Source: an uncultured Tenacibaculum sp. (lineage in GTDB: Bacteria; Bacteroidota; Bacteroidia; Flavobacteriales; Flavobacteriaceae). From it: a stretch of 64,000 nt of DNA. Below, one piece after another: positions 18,357-28,184 of the stretch. Every line of letters begins with the position of its first letter. Within the stretch, counting starts at the first letter, position 1. Location: assembly GCF_947504135.1 (NCBI RefSeq), contig NZ_CANNGG010000001.1, positions 496,001 to 560,000 of the forward strand. The letters are read 5' to 3'. Made by a program: the position numbers and the translations under genes. The notes beneath the pieces are model-generated. The model did no database searches and was not told the DNA's origin. It was given only the letters and a program-made list of their open reading frames with translations.

Positions 18357-19757
18357 ATGTCGTCTCATTACGAATCATCTTATAGAGAACCTTTAATACT
18401 TGGTGACAAGAGTTACCATGATATTACTGAAGATATTGCTAGACCTATTGAAGGGAAAGCAAACAAAAATTGGTATATAGCATTCTATATCTCTTTAGCA
18501 GCAATGTTATGGGGATTTGGATGTATCTTCTACACCGTAGGAACAGGTATTGGTGTTTGGGGATTAAGTAAAAACATCGGTTGGGCATGGGATATTACCA
18601 ACTTCGTATGGTGGGTAGGTATTGGTCACGCCGGTACACTTATCTCTGCCGTATTATTATTATTCCGTCAAAAATGGAGAATGGCAATTAACCGTTCTGC
18701 AGAAGCGATGACAATTTTTGCGGTATTCCAAGCAGGATTGTTCCCAATTATTCACATGGGACGTCCATGGAACGGATACTGGGTATTACCAATTCCTAAC
18801 CAATTCGGATCATTATGGGTTAACTTTAACTCGCCATTATTATGGGATGTATTCGCGATTTCTACGTATTTATCGGTATCATTAGTTTTCTGGTGGACTG
18901 GTTTATTACCTGATTTTGCAACGATTCGTGATAGAGCTGTAAAACCTTTCCAAAAGAAAATTTATGCATTATTATCTTTCGGATGGTCTGGTAGAGCTAA
19001 AGACTGGCAACGTTTTGAAGAAGTGTCGTTAGTATTAGCAGGTTTAGCAACTCCATTAGTACTTTCTGTACACACAATTGTATCGATGGACTTCGCTACT
19101 TCTATCAACCCAGGATGGCACTCAACAATTTTCCCTCCTTACTTCGTAGCAGGGGCGATCTTCTCAGGATTCGCAATGGTACAAACCTTATTAGGTATTA
19201 TGCGTAAGGTTACGAACATGGAAGCATATATTACGCGTTTACACGTAGAGTATATGAACATCGTAATTATTTTAACAGGTGGTATTGTAGCTGTAGCTTA
19301 TGCAACTGAATTCTTCATAGCATGGTATACAGGTTCTCCTTATGAAAACTATACATACTTATCGTTTGGTGCTGAAGCAGGAGCTTATGGATGGGCATTC
19401 TGGTCGTTATTAATCTGTAACATTTTCACTCCACAGTTATTATGGATCAAAAAGATTAGAAGAAGTTTTATCTGGTCTTTCATTATCTCAATTGTAATTA
19501 ATATCGGTATGTGGTTTGAGCGTTTTGATATTATCGCAATTGTATTAAGTAAAGGACAATTACCATCTACATGGTGGCGTTTTGAACCAACGTTTGTAGA
19601 CGTAGGTATCTTTATAGGAACTATCGGGTTCTTCTTTGTATTATTCTTATTATATGCAAGAACATTCCCAGTAATCCCTACGGCAGAGATTAAGACTATT
19701 TTGAAATCATCAGGTGAGAATTTTAAAAAATCAAGAGAAGAGAACAATGAGCACTAA
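18357..19757 (+). CDS. actC: alternative complex III subunit ActC (NrfD/PsrC-like)
   Basis: A 466-residue integral membrane protein of the NrfD/PsrC family with about ten hydrophobic helices, including the conserved HMGRPWNGYW segment and VHTIVSMDFA. With ActF it forms the quinol-oxidising membrane core of ACIII. Gene spacing to actB is 27 bases and its end overlaps the actD start by 11 bases, showing translational coupling. Confidence 0.95.
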   Translation: MSSHYESSYREPLILGDKSYHDITEDIARPIEGKANKNWYIAFYISLAAMLWGFGCIFYTVGTGIGVWGLSKNIGWAWDITNFVWWVGIGHAGTLISAVLLLFRQKWRMAINRSAEAMTIFAVFQAGLFPIIHMGRPWNGYWVLPIPNQFGSLWVNFNSPLLWDVFAISTYLSVSLVFWWTGLLPDFATIRDRAVKPFQKKIYALLSFGWSGRAKDWQRFEEVSLVLAGLATPLVLSVHTIVSMDFATSINPGWHSTIFPPYFVAGAIFSGFAMVQTLLGIMRKVTNMEAYITRLHVEYMNIVIILTGGIVAVAYATEFFIAWYTGSPYENYTYLSFGAEAGAYGWAFWSLLICNIFTPQLLWIKKIRRSFIWSFIISIVINIGMWFERFDIIAIVLSKGQLPSTWWRFEPTFVDVGIFIGTIGFFFVLFLLYARTFPVIPTAEIKTILKSSGENFKKSREENNEH

Positions 19758-20274
19758 TAAAGTAATTCACGCATTATACAATGATGATGATATCTTAATG
19801 GATGCCGTTAAGAAAGTAAAGTCAGAAAATCATCATATTGAAGAAGTATTTTGTCCATTCCCAGTTCACGGATTAGACAAAGCAATGGGCTTAGCTCCAA
19901 CACGTTTAGCTATTACTGCTTTTTTATACGGTATTACAGGTTTATCAGTAGCAGTATGGTTAACATGGTATACTATGATTGCTGATTGGCCTCAAGACAT
20001 TGGTGGTAAACCAAACTTTTCTTGGGCAGCTAACATGCCAGCCTTCGTGCCAATTTTATTCGAATTAACAGTATTCTTCGCAGCACACTTAATGGTAATC
20101 ACTTTTTATATGAGAAGTAGAATTTGGCCATTTAAGGAAGCTGAAAACCCAGATCCAAGAACTACAGATGATCATTTCCTAATGGAAGTTCCAGTTCATG
20201 GAAACGAAGATGAGTTAGTAGCATTGTTAGAAACAACAGGAGCTGTAGAAATTAACGTAGTAGAAACGCACTAA
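19747..20274 (+). CDS. actD: alternative complex III subunit ActD (DUF3341)
   Basis: A 175-residue DUF3341 protein with a soluble N-terminal domain (HALYNDDDILMDAVKKV, FCPFPVHGLDKAMG), two membrane helices at about 50-75 and 90-115, and a soluble tail. It anchors peripheral parts of ACIII to the membrane core. The start ATG at 19747 lies inside the end of actC; an in-frame upstream start at 19714 would put 11 unrelated residues in front and is not preferred. Confidence 0.93.
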   Translation: MSTNKVIHALYNDDDILMDAVKKVKSENHHIEEVFCPFPVHGLDKAMGLAPTRLAITAFLYGITGLSVAVWLTWYTMIADWPQDIGGKPNFSWAANMPAFVPILFELTVFFAAHLMVITFYMRSRIWPFKEAENPDPRTTDDHFLMEVPVHGNEDELVALLETTGAVEINVVETH

Positions 20275-20283
20275 TAAAGAGAT

Positions 20284-20832
20284 ATGAAGAGTTTAAAAAT
20301 AATTATCGCTTTAGCTGTAGTAGCAACAAGCTTAAGTTCTTGTAACGATAAACGCAAACCACAAGTACAGTTTATGCCAGATATGTATGTGTCTGTACCT
20401 TACGATGCTAACGGTGCTGAAGGCGTAAATAAGGACATGGTAAATAAACTACCTGTGGCAGGTACTGTGAGTAGAAATGGTGTAGTAGCTTATGATATTC
20501 CTGATACAAATGAAGGATATGAAAAAGCGAAAGCAGAATTAAAAAACCCATTACCAACAACTGAGGAAAACTTAGAAAAAGGTAAAGTGTTATACGATAT
20601 TTACTGTGCTTCTTGCCACGGTACAAAAGGAGACGGAAACGGAGTATTATCTCAAAGAGATAAATTCAACGGTATTCCAAGTTATACCGATAGAGAGTTA
20701 ACACCAGGAAACATTTACCACGTAATTATGTATGGTAAAAACTTAATGGGATCTCACGCGTCACAGTTAAGATACAACGAGCGTTGGCAAGTTGTACAAT
20801 ACGTAGAAAAATTAAGAAGCGAATTAAAATAA
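20284..20832 (+). CDS. actE: alternative complex III subunit ActE, mono-haem cytochrome c lipoprotein
   Basis: A 182-residue lipoprotein (lipobox LSSC, C20) with one cytochrome c haem site CASCH at 108-112 and NLMGSHASQL as probable distal methionine region. The segment GxxLYDIYCASCHGTKGDGNG is typical of ActE. It likely passes electrons from the ACIII cluster domain toward the oxidase encoded just downstream. Spacing to actD is 9 bases. Confidence 0.94.
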   Translation: MKSLKIIIALAVVATSLSSCNDKRKPQVQFMPDMYVSVPYDANGAEGVNKDMVNKLPVAGTVSRNGVVAYDIPDTNEGYEKAKAELKNPLPTTEENLEKGKVLYDIYCASCHGTKGDGNGVLSQRDKFNGIPSYTDRELTPGNIYHVIMYGKNLMGSHASQLRYNERWQVVQYVEKLRSELK

Positions 20833-20854
20833 GTCTATAATAGATAGTTAAGAT

Positions 20855-22423
20855 ATGTACCAGTTTTCAGGAAAATTAAAAATGCTAGCTATTGTTTTAA
20901 TGGCTGTAGGACTTTTAGGAACAGGTTATAGTTTCTTTTCAGCACCTAAAACATTAGAAGAAGCAAAAGAAATTTTAGCAAAACAAGATGCTCACCATGG
21001 TGGTCATGAAGCAACAGCTACTCACACTGAAGAGGAGCATGCTGAAGAAGCTAAAGTAGAAGAGCATGTAGAAGAAGTAGCTACTGAAGAAACTCAAGCG
21101 GATAGCACAGCAACTCAAGTAGAAGAGCCTACAGTTAGTACTGCAGAGCAAGAACAAGACTCAACAGTTGTTAATGCAAATGAAGCTGAAGTTAAGGAAG
21201 AAGTAGCACAAACTGAAGTAAAAGAAGAAACTCATGCAGTAGCTGAGGCACATGGTGAAGATCATGATGCTCACGCAGAGCACGCTTTACACCAAATGCA
21301 AAACAGACCATGGTCTGCAATGTATGTAGCTTTATTATTCTCTTTAGGAATCACGTTATTAGTTTTAGCTTTTTATGGATCTCAAATCGTTGCACAAGCA
21401 GGATGGTCAGTAGTATTACACAGAGTAATGGAAGCTATTTCTTCAAACATACATTACGTAAGTGTTTTCATGTTAGCGTTCTTAATATTAACAGCGATGC
21501 ACATGAACCACTTATTTACTTGGATGGGAGAAGGAGTAACTGATCCTACAAGTGAAAACTACGATGCTATTGTAGATGGTAAAAAATGGTGGTTAAACAC
21601 TCCAGGATGGTTAATTAGAAGTATTGTATACTTAGCAGGATGGAATGTTTACTATTTCATTATCAGAAAGTGGTCTTTAGCACAAGATAATGGAGACTTA
21701 AAACAACACAAGAAAAACTATAATGCTACAGTTATTTTCTTAGTATTCTTTATGATTACTGAAAGTATGGCATCATGGGATTGGATTATGAGTATCGACC
21801 CACACTGGTTCTCAACTTTATTTGGATGGTATGTATTAGCTACTTTCTTAGTATCTGCTTTAACAGTAATTGCTATGGTAACTATTTACTTACGCTCAAA
21901 AGGAGTATTACCATTAGTAAATGATAGCCATATTCATGACTTAGCGAAATTTATGTTTGGTTTCTCAGTATTTTGGACGTACTTATGGTTCGCTCAATTC
22001 ATGTTAATTTGGTATGCAGACATGCCAGAAGAAACAACATATTTCTTATTACGTTTCAATGAATACAAGGTGCCGTTCTTAGCAATGGTTGTAATGAACT
22101 TTATTTTCCCAGTATTATTATTAATCAACAGTGATTTTAAGAGCAGACCTTGGTTTGTAATCTTAGGTGGTGTTGTAATCTTAGCAGGTCACTATATTGA
22201 CTTATTTGTAATGATTATGCCAGGTACCGTTGGTGGTCAATGGGGATTCGGAATTGGTGAAATAAGCGGATTATTATTCTTTACAGGATTATTTATCTTT
22301 GCTACGTTTAGTGCATTTGCTAAAGCTAATCCAGTACCAAAAGGAAACCCTTACTTACACGAAAGTGAAACCTATCATTACTACAACATCGAACACACAG
22401 GAGAAGATAGTAATCATCATTAA
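20855..22423 (+). CDS. actF: alternative complex III subunit ActF with a His/Glu-rich insertion
   Basis: A 522-residue integral membrane subunit of ACIII, related to ActC and NrfD, with about ten helices. Between helix 1 (about 7-27) and helix 2 (about 155-175) lies a loop of roughly 115 residues almost free of hydrophobic stretches and very rich in Glu, Ala, Thr and His (for example HHGGHEATATHTEEEHAEEA and HAEHALHQM). The core of the protein (NRPWSAMYVALLFSLGIT; MTESMASWDWIMSIDPHW) is typical. The loop could bind metal or protons or be a flexible tether; its function is not known to me. Confidence 0.93.
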   Translation: MYQFSGKLKMLAIVLMAVGLLGTGYSFFSAPKTLEEAKEILAKQDAHHGGHEATATHTEEEHAEEAKVEEHVEEVATEETQADSTATQVEEPTVSTAEQEQDSTVVNANEAEVKEEVAQTEVKEETHAVAEAHGEDHDAHAEHALHQMQNRPWSAMYVALLFSLGITLLVLAFYGSQIVAQAGWSVVLHRVMEAISSNIHYVSVFMLAFLILTAMHMNHLFTWMGEGVTDPTSENYDAIVDGKKWWLNTPGWLIRSIVYLAGWNVYYFIIRKWSLAQDNGDLKQHKKNYNATVIFLVFFMITESMASWDWIMSIDPHWFSTLFGWYVLATFLVSALTVIAMVTIYLRSKGVLPLVNDSHIHDLAKFMFGFSVFWTYLWFAQFMLIWYADMPEETTYFLLRFNEYKVPFLAMVVMNFIFPVLLLINSDFKSRPWFVILGGVVILAGHYIDLFVMIMPGTVGGQWGFGIGEISGLLFFTGLFIFATFSAFAKANPVPKGNPYLHESETYHYYNIEHTGEDSNHH

Positions 22424-22458
22424 TTAAAAAGAATTAATAAACAAATAGTTTAGATAAT

Positions 22459-23466
22459 ATGCTCGCTTTATTTTATATTTTCATAGCAGTTGCAATCGGA
22501 GTAAGTTTTTGGCAAATTACTCGTATAATGAATTTCCGTTCTGTAATTGCTACAGATGAAGACAACGAAAAACAAGCTAAATACTCGTTAGCTTTCCTAG
22601 CATTCCTTTATGCAATGATGATTTATTGCTTAATAGCAATGAATGTAATCATGTTACCTGAAGCTGCTTCTGTTGAAGGAGAGCATGACGATAACTTATT
22701 CAATATTACATTTTGGTTAATTGGAATCGTTCAGTTCGGAATGCAGTTTTTAATTTTCTTCTTTACTTATAAGTACAGAGGAAATAAAAACAACAAAGCA
22801 TTATTTTATGCTGATAGCCACAAATTAGAGTTAATTTGGACAACAATTCCTGCAGTAACAATTGTACTGTTAATCGGATACGGTTTATGGGCTTGGAACA
22901 ATATTATGTATGTTGGAGACGATGAAAACCCAATTGTTATTGAGGTTTACTCTCAACAATTCCGTTGGGATGCTCGTTATGCAGGTGAAGACAACCAATT
23001 AGGTCTTGGTAATGTAAACTTTATCAAAGGAATTAACACTATGGGTGTAGACATGTCTGACCCAAGTGCACAAGACGATAAGCAAGTAACAGAATTGTAT
23101 TTACCAAAAGGTAAAAAGATATTATTCAAGTTCCGTTCACAAGACGTATTACACTCTGCTTATATGCCTCACTTTAGAGTGCAAATGAACTGTGTTCCAG
23201 GTATGGTTACTCAATTTGCTTTCACACCAAAGTATACAACTGCTGAAATGCGTCAGAATTCAGAAGTGGTTGCTAAAACGGAAGGAATTAACAAAATTAG
23301 AAGAGCTAAAGGAGAAGACCCATATGAGTTTGATTATGTATTATTATGTAATAAAATTTGTGGAGCGTCTCACTACAATATGCAAATGAAAATTACTGTT
23401 GTAGAAGAAGAGGAATACAACAAATGGTTGTCAGAACAAAAAACATTAGCTCAAGTAATTAAATAA
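22459..23466 (+). CDS. coxB: cytochrome c oxidase subunit II
   Basis: A 335-residue subunit with several N-terminal membrane helices (about four hydrophobic segments before residue 155, more than the usual two) and a C-terminal cupredoxin domain carrying the CuA ligands: C297, C301, H305 and M308 in CNKICGASHYNM, with the first His in QDVLHSAYMPHF. No fused cytochrome c domain is present, so electrons probably come directly from ActA/ActE. It is co-transcribed with the act genes (35-base gap). Confidence 0.95.
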   Translation: MLALFYIFIAVAIGVSFWQITRIMNFRSVIATDEDNEKQAKYSLAFLAFLYAMMIYCLIAMNVIMLPEAASVEGEHDDNLFNITFWLIGIVQFGMQFLIFFFTYKYRGNKNNKALFYADSHKLELIWTTIPAVTIVLLIGYGLWAWNNIMYVGDDENPIVIEVYSQQFRWDARYAGEDNQLGLGNVNFIKGINTMGVDMSDPSAQDDKQVTELYLPKGKKILFKFRSQDVLHSAYMPHFRVQMNCVPGMVTQFAFTPKYTTAEMRQNSEVVAKTEGINKIRRAKGEDPYEFDYVLLCNKICGASHYNMQMKITVVEEEEYNKWLSEQKTLAQVIK

Positions 23467-23493
23467 GATATTTTTTAAAAGTATATAAAGATT

Positions 23494-25263
23494 ATGTCAG
23501 ATCATCATCACAAAGAAACATTTGTAACTAAATATATCTTTAGTCAAGATCACAAAATGATCTCTAAGCAGTACCTAGTTACAGGTATATTTATGGGTAT
23601 CATAGGAGGTTTTATGTCTATGTTGTTTCGTTTACAAATTGCATGGCCAGATACGTCGTTTTCAATTGTTGAAGCGTTCTTAGGTAACCATCAAACAGAT
23701 GGAATTATGAACCCAGATATGTACTTAGCGTTAGTTACAATACACGGTACAATCATGGTATTCTTTGTATTAACGGCAGGTTTAAGTGGTACCTTCTCTA
23801 ACCTTTTAATTCCGTTACAAATTGGAGCACGTGATATGGCTTCAGGATTCTTAAATATGGTATCATACTGGTTATTCTTTTTATCATCAGTAATCATGAT
23901 TATTTCACTGTTTGTGGAAGCAGGACCAGCATCTGCAGGATGGACAATTTATCCGCCATTATCTGCCTTACCACAAGCAATTCCAGGTTCAGGTACAGGT
24001 ATGACATTATGGTTAGTATCTATGGCAATTTTCATTGCTTCATCTTTACTAGGATCATTAAACTATATCGTAACAGTTTTAAACTTACGTACCAAAGGAA
24101 TGAAAATGACAAGATTGCCGTTAACAATGTGGGCTTTCTTCATTACAGCAATTATTGGTGTAATTTCATTCCCAGTATTATTATCAGCAGCATTATTATT
24201 AATTTTTGATAGAAGCTTTGGTACTTCTTTCTACTTATCAGATATTTTTATTTCTGGAGAAGTATTACACTACCAAGGAGGTTCACCAGTATTATTTGAA
24301 CACTTATTCTGGTTCTTAGGTCACCCTGAGGTATATATCATCTTATTACCAGCATTAGGTATTAGTTCTGAAGTAATTTCTACTAACGCACGTAAACCTA
24401 TCTTCGGATACCGTGCAATGGTTGGATCTATTATGGCAATTGCATTCTTATCTACAATCGTATGGGGTCACCACATGTTCGTATCAGGAATGAATCCATT
24501 CTTAGGTTCTGTATTCACATTTACAACAGTATTAATAGCAATTCCATCAGCAGTAAAAGCGTTTAACTACGTAACTACACTATGGAAAGGTAATTTACAG
24601 TTAAACCCAGCTATGATGTTCTCTATCGGATTAGTTTCTACATTCGTAACAGGAGGTTTAACAGGATTAGTATTAGGAGATTCAGCATTAGATATTAATG
24701 TTCACGATACCTATTTCGTAGTGGCTCACTTCCACTTGGTAATGGGGGTATCTGCCTTGTTAGGAATGTTTGCTGGTGTGTATCACTGGTTCCCTAAAAT
24801 GTATGGTAGAATGATGAACAAAACATTAGGTTATTGGCACTTCTGGTTAACAATTATTACAGCTTACGGAGTATTCTTCCCAATGCACTTTATTGGTTTA
24901 GCTGGTTTACCACGTCGTTACTATACAAACACAAGCTTCCCAATGTTTGACGATTTAGCCGATATTAACGTATTCATGACTATCATGGCTATTATCGGTG
25001 GAGCTGCTCAGTTAATCTTTATTGCTAACTTCTTTATCTCTATGTATAGAGGTCAAAAAGCTACGCAAAACCCTTGGAATGCAAATACATTAGAGTGGAC
25101 TACCCCTGTAGAGCATATCCATGGAAACTGGCCAGGAGAAATTCCTGAAGTTCACAGATGGGCTTACGATTACAGTAAAACAGATGAAAATGGTGAGTAT
25201 GTTCACGGAAAAGATTTCGTGCCTCAAACAGTACCATTATTAGATGGAGAAGAGCCATCTTAA
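23494..25263 (+). CDS. coxA: cytochrome c oxidase subunit I
   Basis: A 589-residue haem-copper oxidase subunit I (A-family) with the catalytic signature WFLGHPEVYIILLPALG at about 268-284, HHMFVSGMNPF, and the haem-ligand region HDTYFVVAHFHLVMG at about 408-422. With CoxB and the ACIII genes it forms a quinol oxidation/oxygen reduction supercomplex unit. Subunit III and assembly genes (ctaB, ctaG) are not in this operon. A terminator follows directly. Confidence 0.97.
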   Translation: MSDHHHKETFVTKYIFSQDHKMISKQYLVTGIFMGIIGGFMSMLFRLQIAWPDTSFSIVEAFLGNHQTDGIMNPDMYLALVTIHGTIMVFFVLTAGLSGTFSNLLIPLQIGARDMASGFLNMVSYWLFFLSSVIMIISLFVEAGPASAGWTIYPPLSALPQAIPGSGTGMTLWLVSMAIFIASSLLGSLNYIVTVLNLRTKGMKMTRLPLTMWAFFITAIIGVISFPVLLSAALLLIFDRSFGTSFYLSDIFISGEVLHYQGGSPVLFEHLFWFLGHPEVYIILLPALGISSEVISTNARKPIFGYRAMVGSIMAIAFLSTIVWGHHMFVSGMNPFLGSVFTFTTVLIAIPSAVKAFNYVTTLWKGNLQLNPAMMFSIGLVSTFVTGGLTGLVLGDSALDINVHDTYFVVAHFHLVMGVSALLGMFAGVYHWFPKMYGRMMNKTLGYWHFWLTIITAYGVFFPMHFIGLAGLPRRYYTNTSFPMFDDLADINVFMTIMAIIGGAAQLIFIANFFISMYRGQKATQNPWNANTLEWTTPVEHIHGNWPGEIPEVHRWAYDYSKTDENGEYVHGKDFVPQTVPLLDGEEPS

Positions 25264-25279
25264 TAAAAAGTAAAAAATA

Positions 25280-25308
25280 AAAAGCCTCCCAATTTTGGGA
25301 GGCTTTTT
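25280..25308 (+). terminator. terminator of the act-cox operon
   Basis: aaaagcctccc (25280-25290) pairs with gggaggctttt (25297-25307), 6-base loop, T-run after. It is 17 bases below the coxA stop. Confidence 0.92.
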
Positions 25309-25401
25309 ATTTTTATAAACTTAAGAATTCTTTATAATACGTATCTTAGCATAGTAAAGAGCTAAGTAACATATATTACAAAACAACCGTTTTATTTCAA
25401 G

Positions 25402-25409
25402 TATATTTG
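25402..25409 (+). promoter_or_regulatory. -7 box immediately before ruvB
   Basis: TATATTTG matches TAnnTTTG. Its last base is only 8 bases from the ruvB ATG, so transcription from it would start at or next to the start codon, giving a leaderless or nearly leaderless mRNA. No TTTG is visible at the -33 position. Confidence 0.4.
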
Positions 25410-25416
25410 CAACTAT

Positions 25417-26439
25417 ATGAACGAAAACCTAAACCCTGAAAACAAACATTATTCTAATGAAGAGTTAGACGTTGAAAAAAAGCTGCGTCCACTGTCATTT
25501 GATGATTTTACAGGTCAAGATCAAGCGATAGAAAATCTTAAGATTTTTGTTGAAGCAGCAAATCAGCGTGATGAAGCGTTAGACCACGCCTTATTTCATG
25601 GACCTCCGGGGTTAGGAAAAACGACGTTAGCACACATTTTAGCGAATGAGTTGGGAGTAGGAATTAAAGTTACCTCAGGTCCTGTTTTAGATAAACCAGG
25701 AGATTTAGCAGGTTTACTAACCAACTTAGATGAAAGAGATGTACTTTTTATAGATGAAATCCATCGATTAAGTCCTGTAGTAGAAGAATACCTGTATTCG
25801 GCTATGGAAGATTATAAAATCGATATTATGATTGAATCTGGGCCTAATGCACGTACAGTACAAATCAATTTAGAACCGTTTACTTTAGTAGGAGCAACTA
25901 CTCGTTCAGGACTACTTACAGCACCAATGAGAGCTCGTTTTGGAATCAGTAGTCGATTACACTATTACTCAACTGAGCTGCTAACCAACATTATTCAACG
26001 AAGTGCTTTTATATTAAAAGTGCCAATTTCTATGGAAGCTGCTATTGAAATAGCAGGAAGAAGTAGGGGAACACCACGTATAGCGAATGCATTATTGCGT
26101 AGAGTACGCGATTTTGCACAAATAAAGGGAGATGGTACCATTACTATTGAAATAGCTAGATATGCGCTAAAAGCATTAAATGTTGATGCACATGGGCTAG
26201 ATGAAATGGATAATAAAATACTATCTACGATTATTGATAAGTTCAAAGGTGGTCCAGTTGGAATTACCACGTTAGCTACAGCTGTCGCAGAAAATTCAGA
26301 AACAATAGAAGAAGTGTATGAACCTTTTTTAATTCAACAAGGGTTTATCATGCGTACGCCAAGAGGAAGAGAAGTAACCGATTTGGCTTATAAACATTTA
26401 GGTAGAATTAAAGGAAGTAGCCAAGGAGAGCTCTTTTAA
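25417..26439 (+). CDS. ruvB: Holliday junction DNA helicase RuvB
   Basis: A 340-residue AAA+ motor that drives branch migration of Holliday junctions with RuvA. Visible elements: Walker [10 protein letters not shown] (about 64-72), Walker [10 protein letters not shown], sensor region [18 protein letters not shown], and the C-terminal winged-helix domain ending [20 protein letters not shown]. Length is standard. The SulP gene starts 2 bases after its stop, so it heads the SulP-CstB-rhodanese operon. Confidence 0.97.
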   Translation: MNENLNPENKHYSNEELDVEKKLRPLSFDDFTGQDQAIENLKIFVEAANQRDEALDHALFHGPPGLGKTTLAHILANELGVGIKVTSGPVLDKPGDLAGLLTNLDERDVLFIDEIHRLSPVVEEYLYSAMEDYKIDIMIESGPNARTVQINLEPFTLVGATTRSGLLTAPMRARFGISSRLHYYSTELLTNIIQRSAFILKVPISMEAAIEIAGRSRGTPRIANALLRRVRDFAQIKGDGTITIEIARYALKALNVDAHGLDEMDNKILSTIIDKFKGGPVGITTLATAVAENSETIEEVYEPFLIQQGFIMRTPRGREVTDLAYKHLGRIKGSSQGELF

Positions 26440-26441
26440 AA

Positions 26442-28172
26442 ATGAAACTACTAAAAAAACTCATACCGATACTAGAATGGTTGCCTAACTATAAAAAATC
26501 ACAATTAAGAGGTGATGTAGTTGCAGGTATAACGGTTGCTATTGTGTTAATTCCACAAGGTATAGCGTATGCACTTATTGCTGGATTACCACCAATTTAT
26601 GGGTTATATGCCGCATTAATGCCTCAATTAATGTATGCTTTTTTTGGTACATCACGCCAAGTAGCAATTGGTCCTGTAGCAATGGATTCATTAATCGTAG
26701 CAACAGGAGTTTCTACTTTAGCATTAACAGGATCTGAAAGTTATATTGGTATAGCAATATTACTTGCGTTAGTGGTAGGGGCTATTCAATTTTTAATGGG
26801 AATTTTCCGCTTAGGTTTTGTAGTTAACTTCTTGTCGAGACCTGTAATAACAGGGTTTACATCAGCCGTAGCTTTAATTATTGGATTGAATCAGTTTAGA
26901 AATTTATTTGGAGTAGATTTTGTACAAAGCGATCAAATACATGTGTTGTTAGAAGATATTTTGTTCCGACTTCAATATTTTAAAACAAATACTACGATTA
27001 TAGGTTTACTAGCCTGTGTGGTTATTATAATTTTTAGAAAAGTAAATAGAAAGATTCCAAATGCATTAATCGTTGTGATATTAGGAATTGTAACAATACG
27101 TCTTTTTGGAGATCAACTTACAGATGTAGCTATTGTAAAAGATATTCCTTCAGGACTTCCTAAGTTTTCAATACCAGTAATTGATGTAGCATTAATACGA
27201 GAATTAATACCAATTGCTGCAACATTGGTTATGGTAGGGTATTTAGAAACCATTTCTATAGGAAAAACGTTGGAAGCTAAACAAGATGAATACAGAGTCC
27301 GACCAAACCAAGAACTAGTAGCGTTAGGATTAAGTAATATGGTTGGATCGTTGTTTCAATCATATCCTTCAGCATCAAGTTTCTCTCGTTCGGCAATCAA
27401 TGCAGAATCAGGAGGAACAACAGGAGTTTCAGCAATCGTTTCGGCATTATTGGTAGTAATCACCTTACTTTTCTTAACACCAGTATTTTACCATTTACCT
27501 AAAACTATTTTATCAGCAATTATTATTGTTGCAGTTTTTAACTTGATAAATGTACAAGAAGCAAGAAGGTTATGGAAAGCGAATAATTTAGATTTCTGGT
27601 TATTATTAGCTACTTTTTTAGCAACGATTTTCTTCGGAATTGAATACGGAATTTTAATAGGAGTAGTTTTATCGTTAATCGTTTTAATTTTTAGAACCTC
27701 AAGACCTTACGTAGCTGAGTTAGGAAAAGTACCAAATTCAGATTTCTATCGTAATAAAAACAGATTCAAGGAAGTTATCATAGAAGAAGAAATTTTAGTG
27801 TTTCGCTTTGATGCACAATTATTTTATGCCAATTCAAACTATTTTCGTGATAAATTAGACGAAATGGCAGCAGAAAAAGGAAAGGCATTAAAGTTGATTG
27901 TTTTAGATGCAGAGAGTATTAACAGAGTAGATAGTACGGGTATAGATATGTTAAAAGAACGTATAGTTTATTTTAACAAGCATAATATCCAATTCTATTT
28001 TGCAGGAGTGAAAGGGCCAGTAAGAGATGCCTTTTTTAGAGGTGGTTTATTAGATGTTGTAAGTTTAGATCACTTTTTTATGCGTGCTAACGGAGCCGTA
28101 AATTTTTATAAAACAGGAGATAACCAAAACCAAAAAAAATACGCACAATACATACATCAGGCGTATAAATAA
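26442..28172 (+). CDS. SulP-family anion transporter with STAS domain
   Basis: A 576-residue member of the SulP (SLC26-type) family with about 10-14 membrane helices (start VVAGITVAIVLIPQGIAYALIAGLPPIYGLYAALMP, a family hallmark) and a cytoplasmic STAS domain at about 455-560 (LKLIVLDAESINRVDSTGIDML). Substrates in the family include sulfate, bicarbonate and dicarboxylates. Being in front of a persulfide dioxygenase and a rhodanese, export or import of sulfite/sulfate/thiosulfate is a reasonable guess. Confidence 0.93.
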   Translation: MKLLKKLIPILEWLPNYKKSQLRGDVVAGITVAIVLIPQGIAYALIAGLPPIYGLYAALMPQLMYAFFGTSRQVAIGPVAMDSLIVATGVSTLALTGSESYIGIAILLALVVGAIQFLMGIFRLGFVVNFLSRPVITGFTSAVALIIGLNQFRNLFGVDFVQSDQIHVLLEDILFRLQYFKTNTTIIGLLACVVIIIFRKVNRKIPNALIVVILGIVTIRLFGDQLTDVAIVKDIPSGLPKFSIPVIDVALIRELIPIAATLVMVGYLETISIGKTLEAKQDEYRVRPNQELVALGLSNMVGSLFQSYPSASSFSRSAINAESGGTTGVSAIVSALLVVITLLFLTPVFYHLPKTILSAIIIVAVFNLINVQEARRLWKANNLDFWLLLATFLATIFFGIEYGILIGVVLSLIVLIFRTSRPYVAELGKVPNSDFYRNKNRFKEVIIEEEILVFRFDAQLFYANSNYFRDKLDEMAAEKGKALKLIVLDAESINRVDSTGIDMLKERIVYFNKHNIQFYFAGVKGPVRDAFFRGGLLDVVSLDHFFMRANGAVNFYKTGDNQNQKKYAQYIHQAYK

Positions 28173-28184
28173 CTATATAATATT

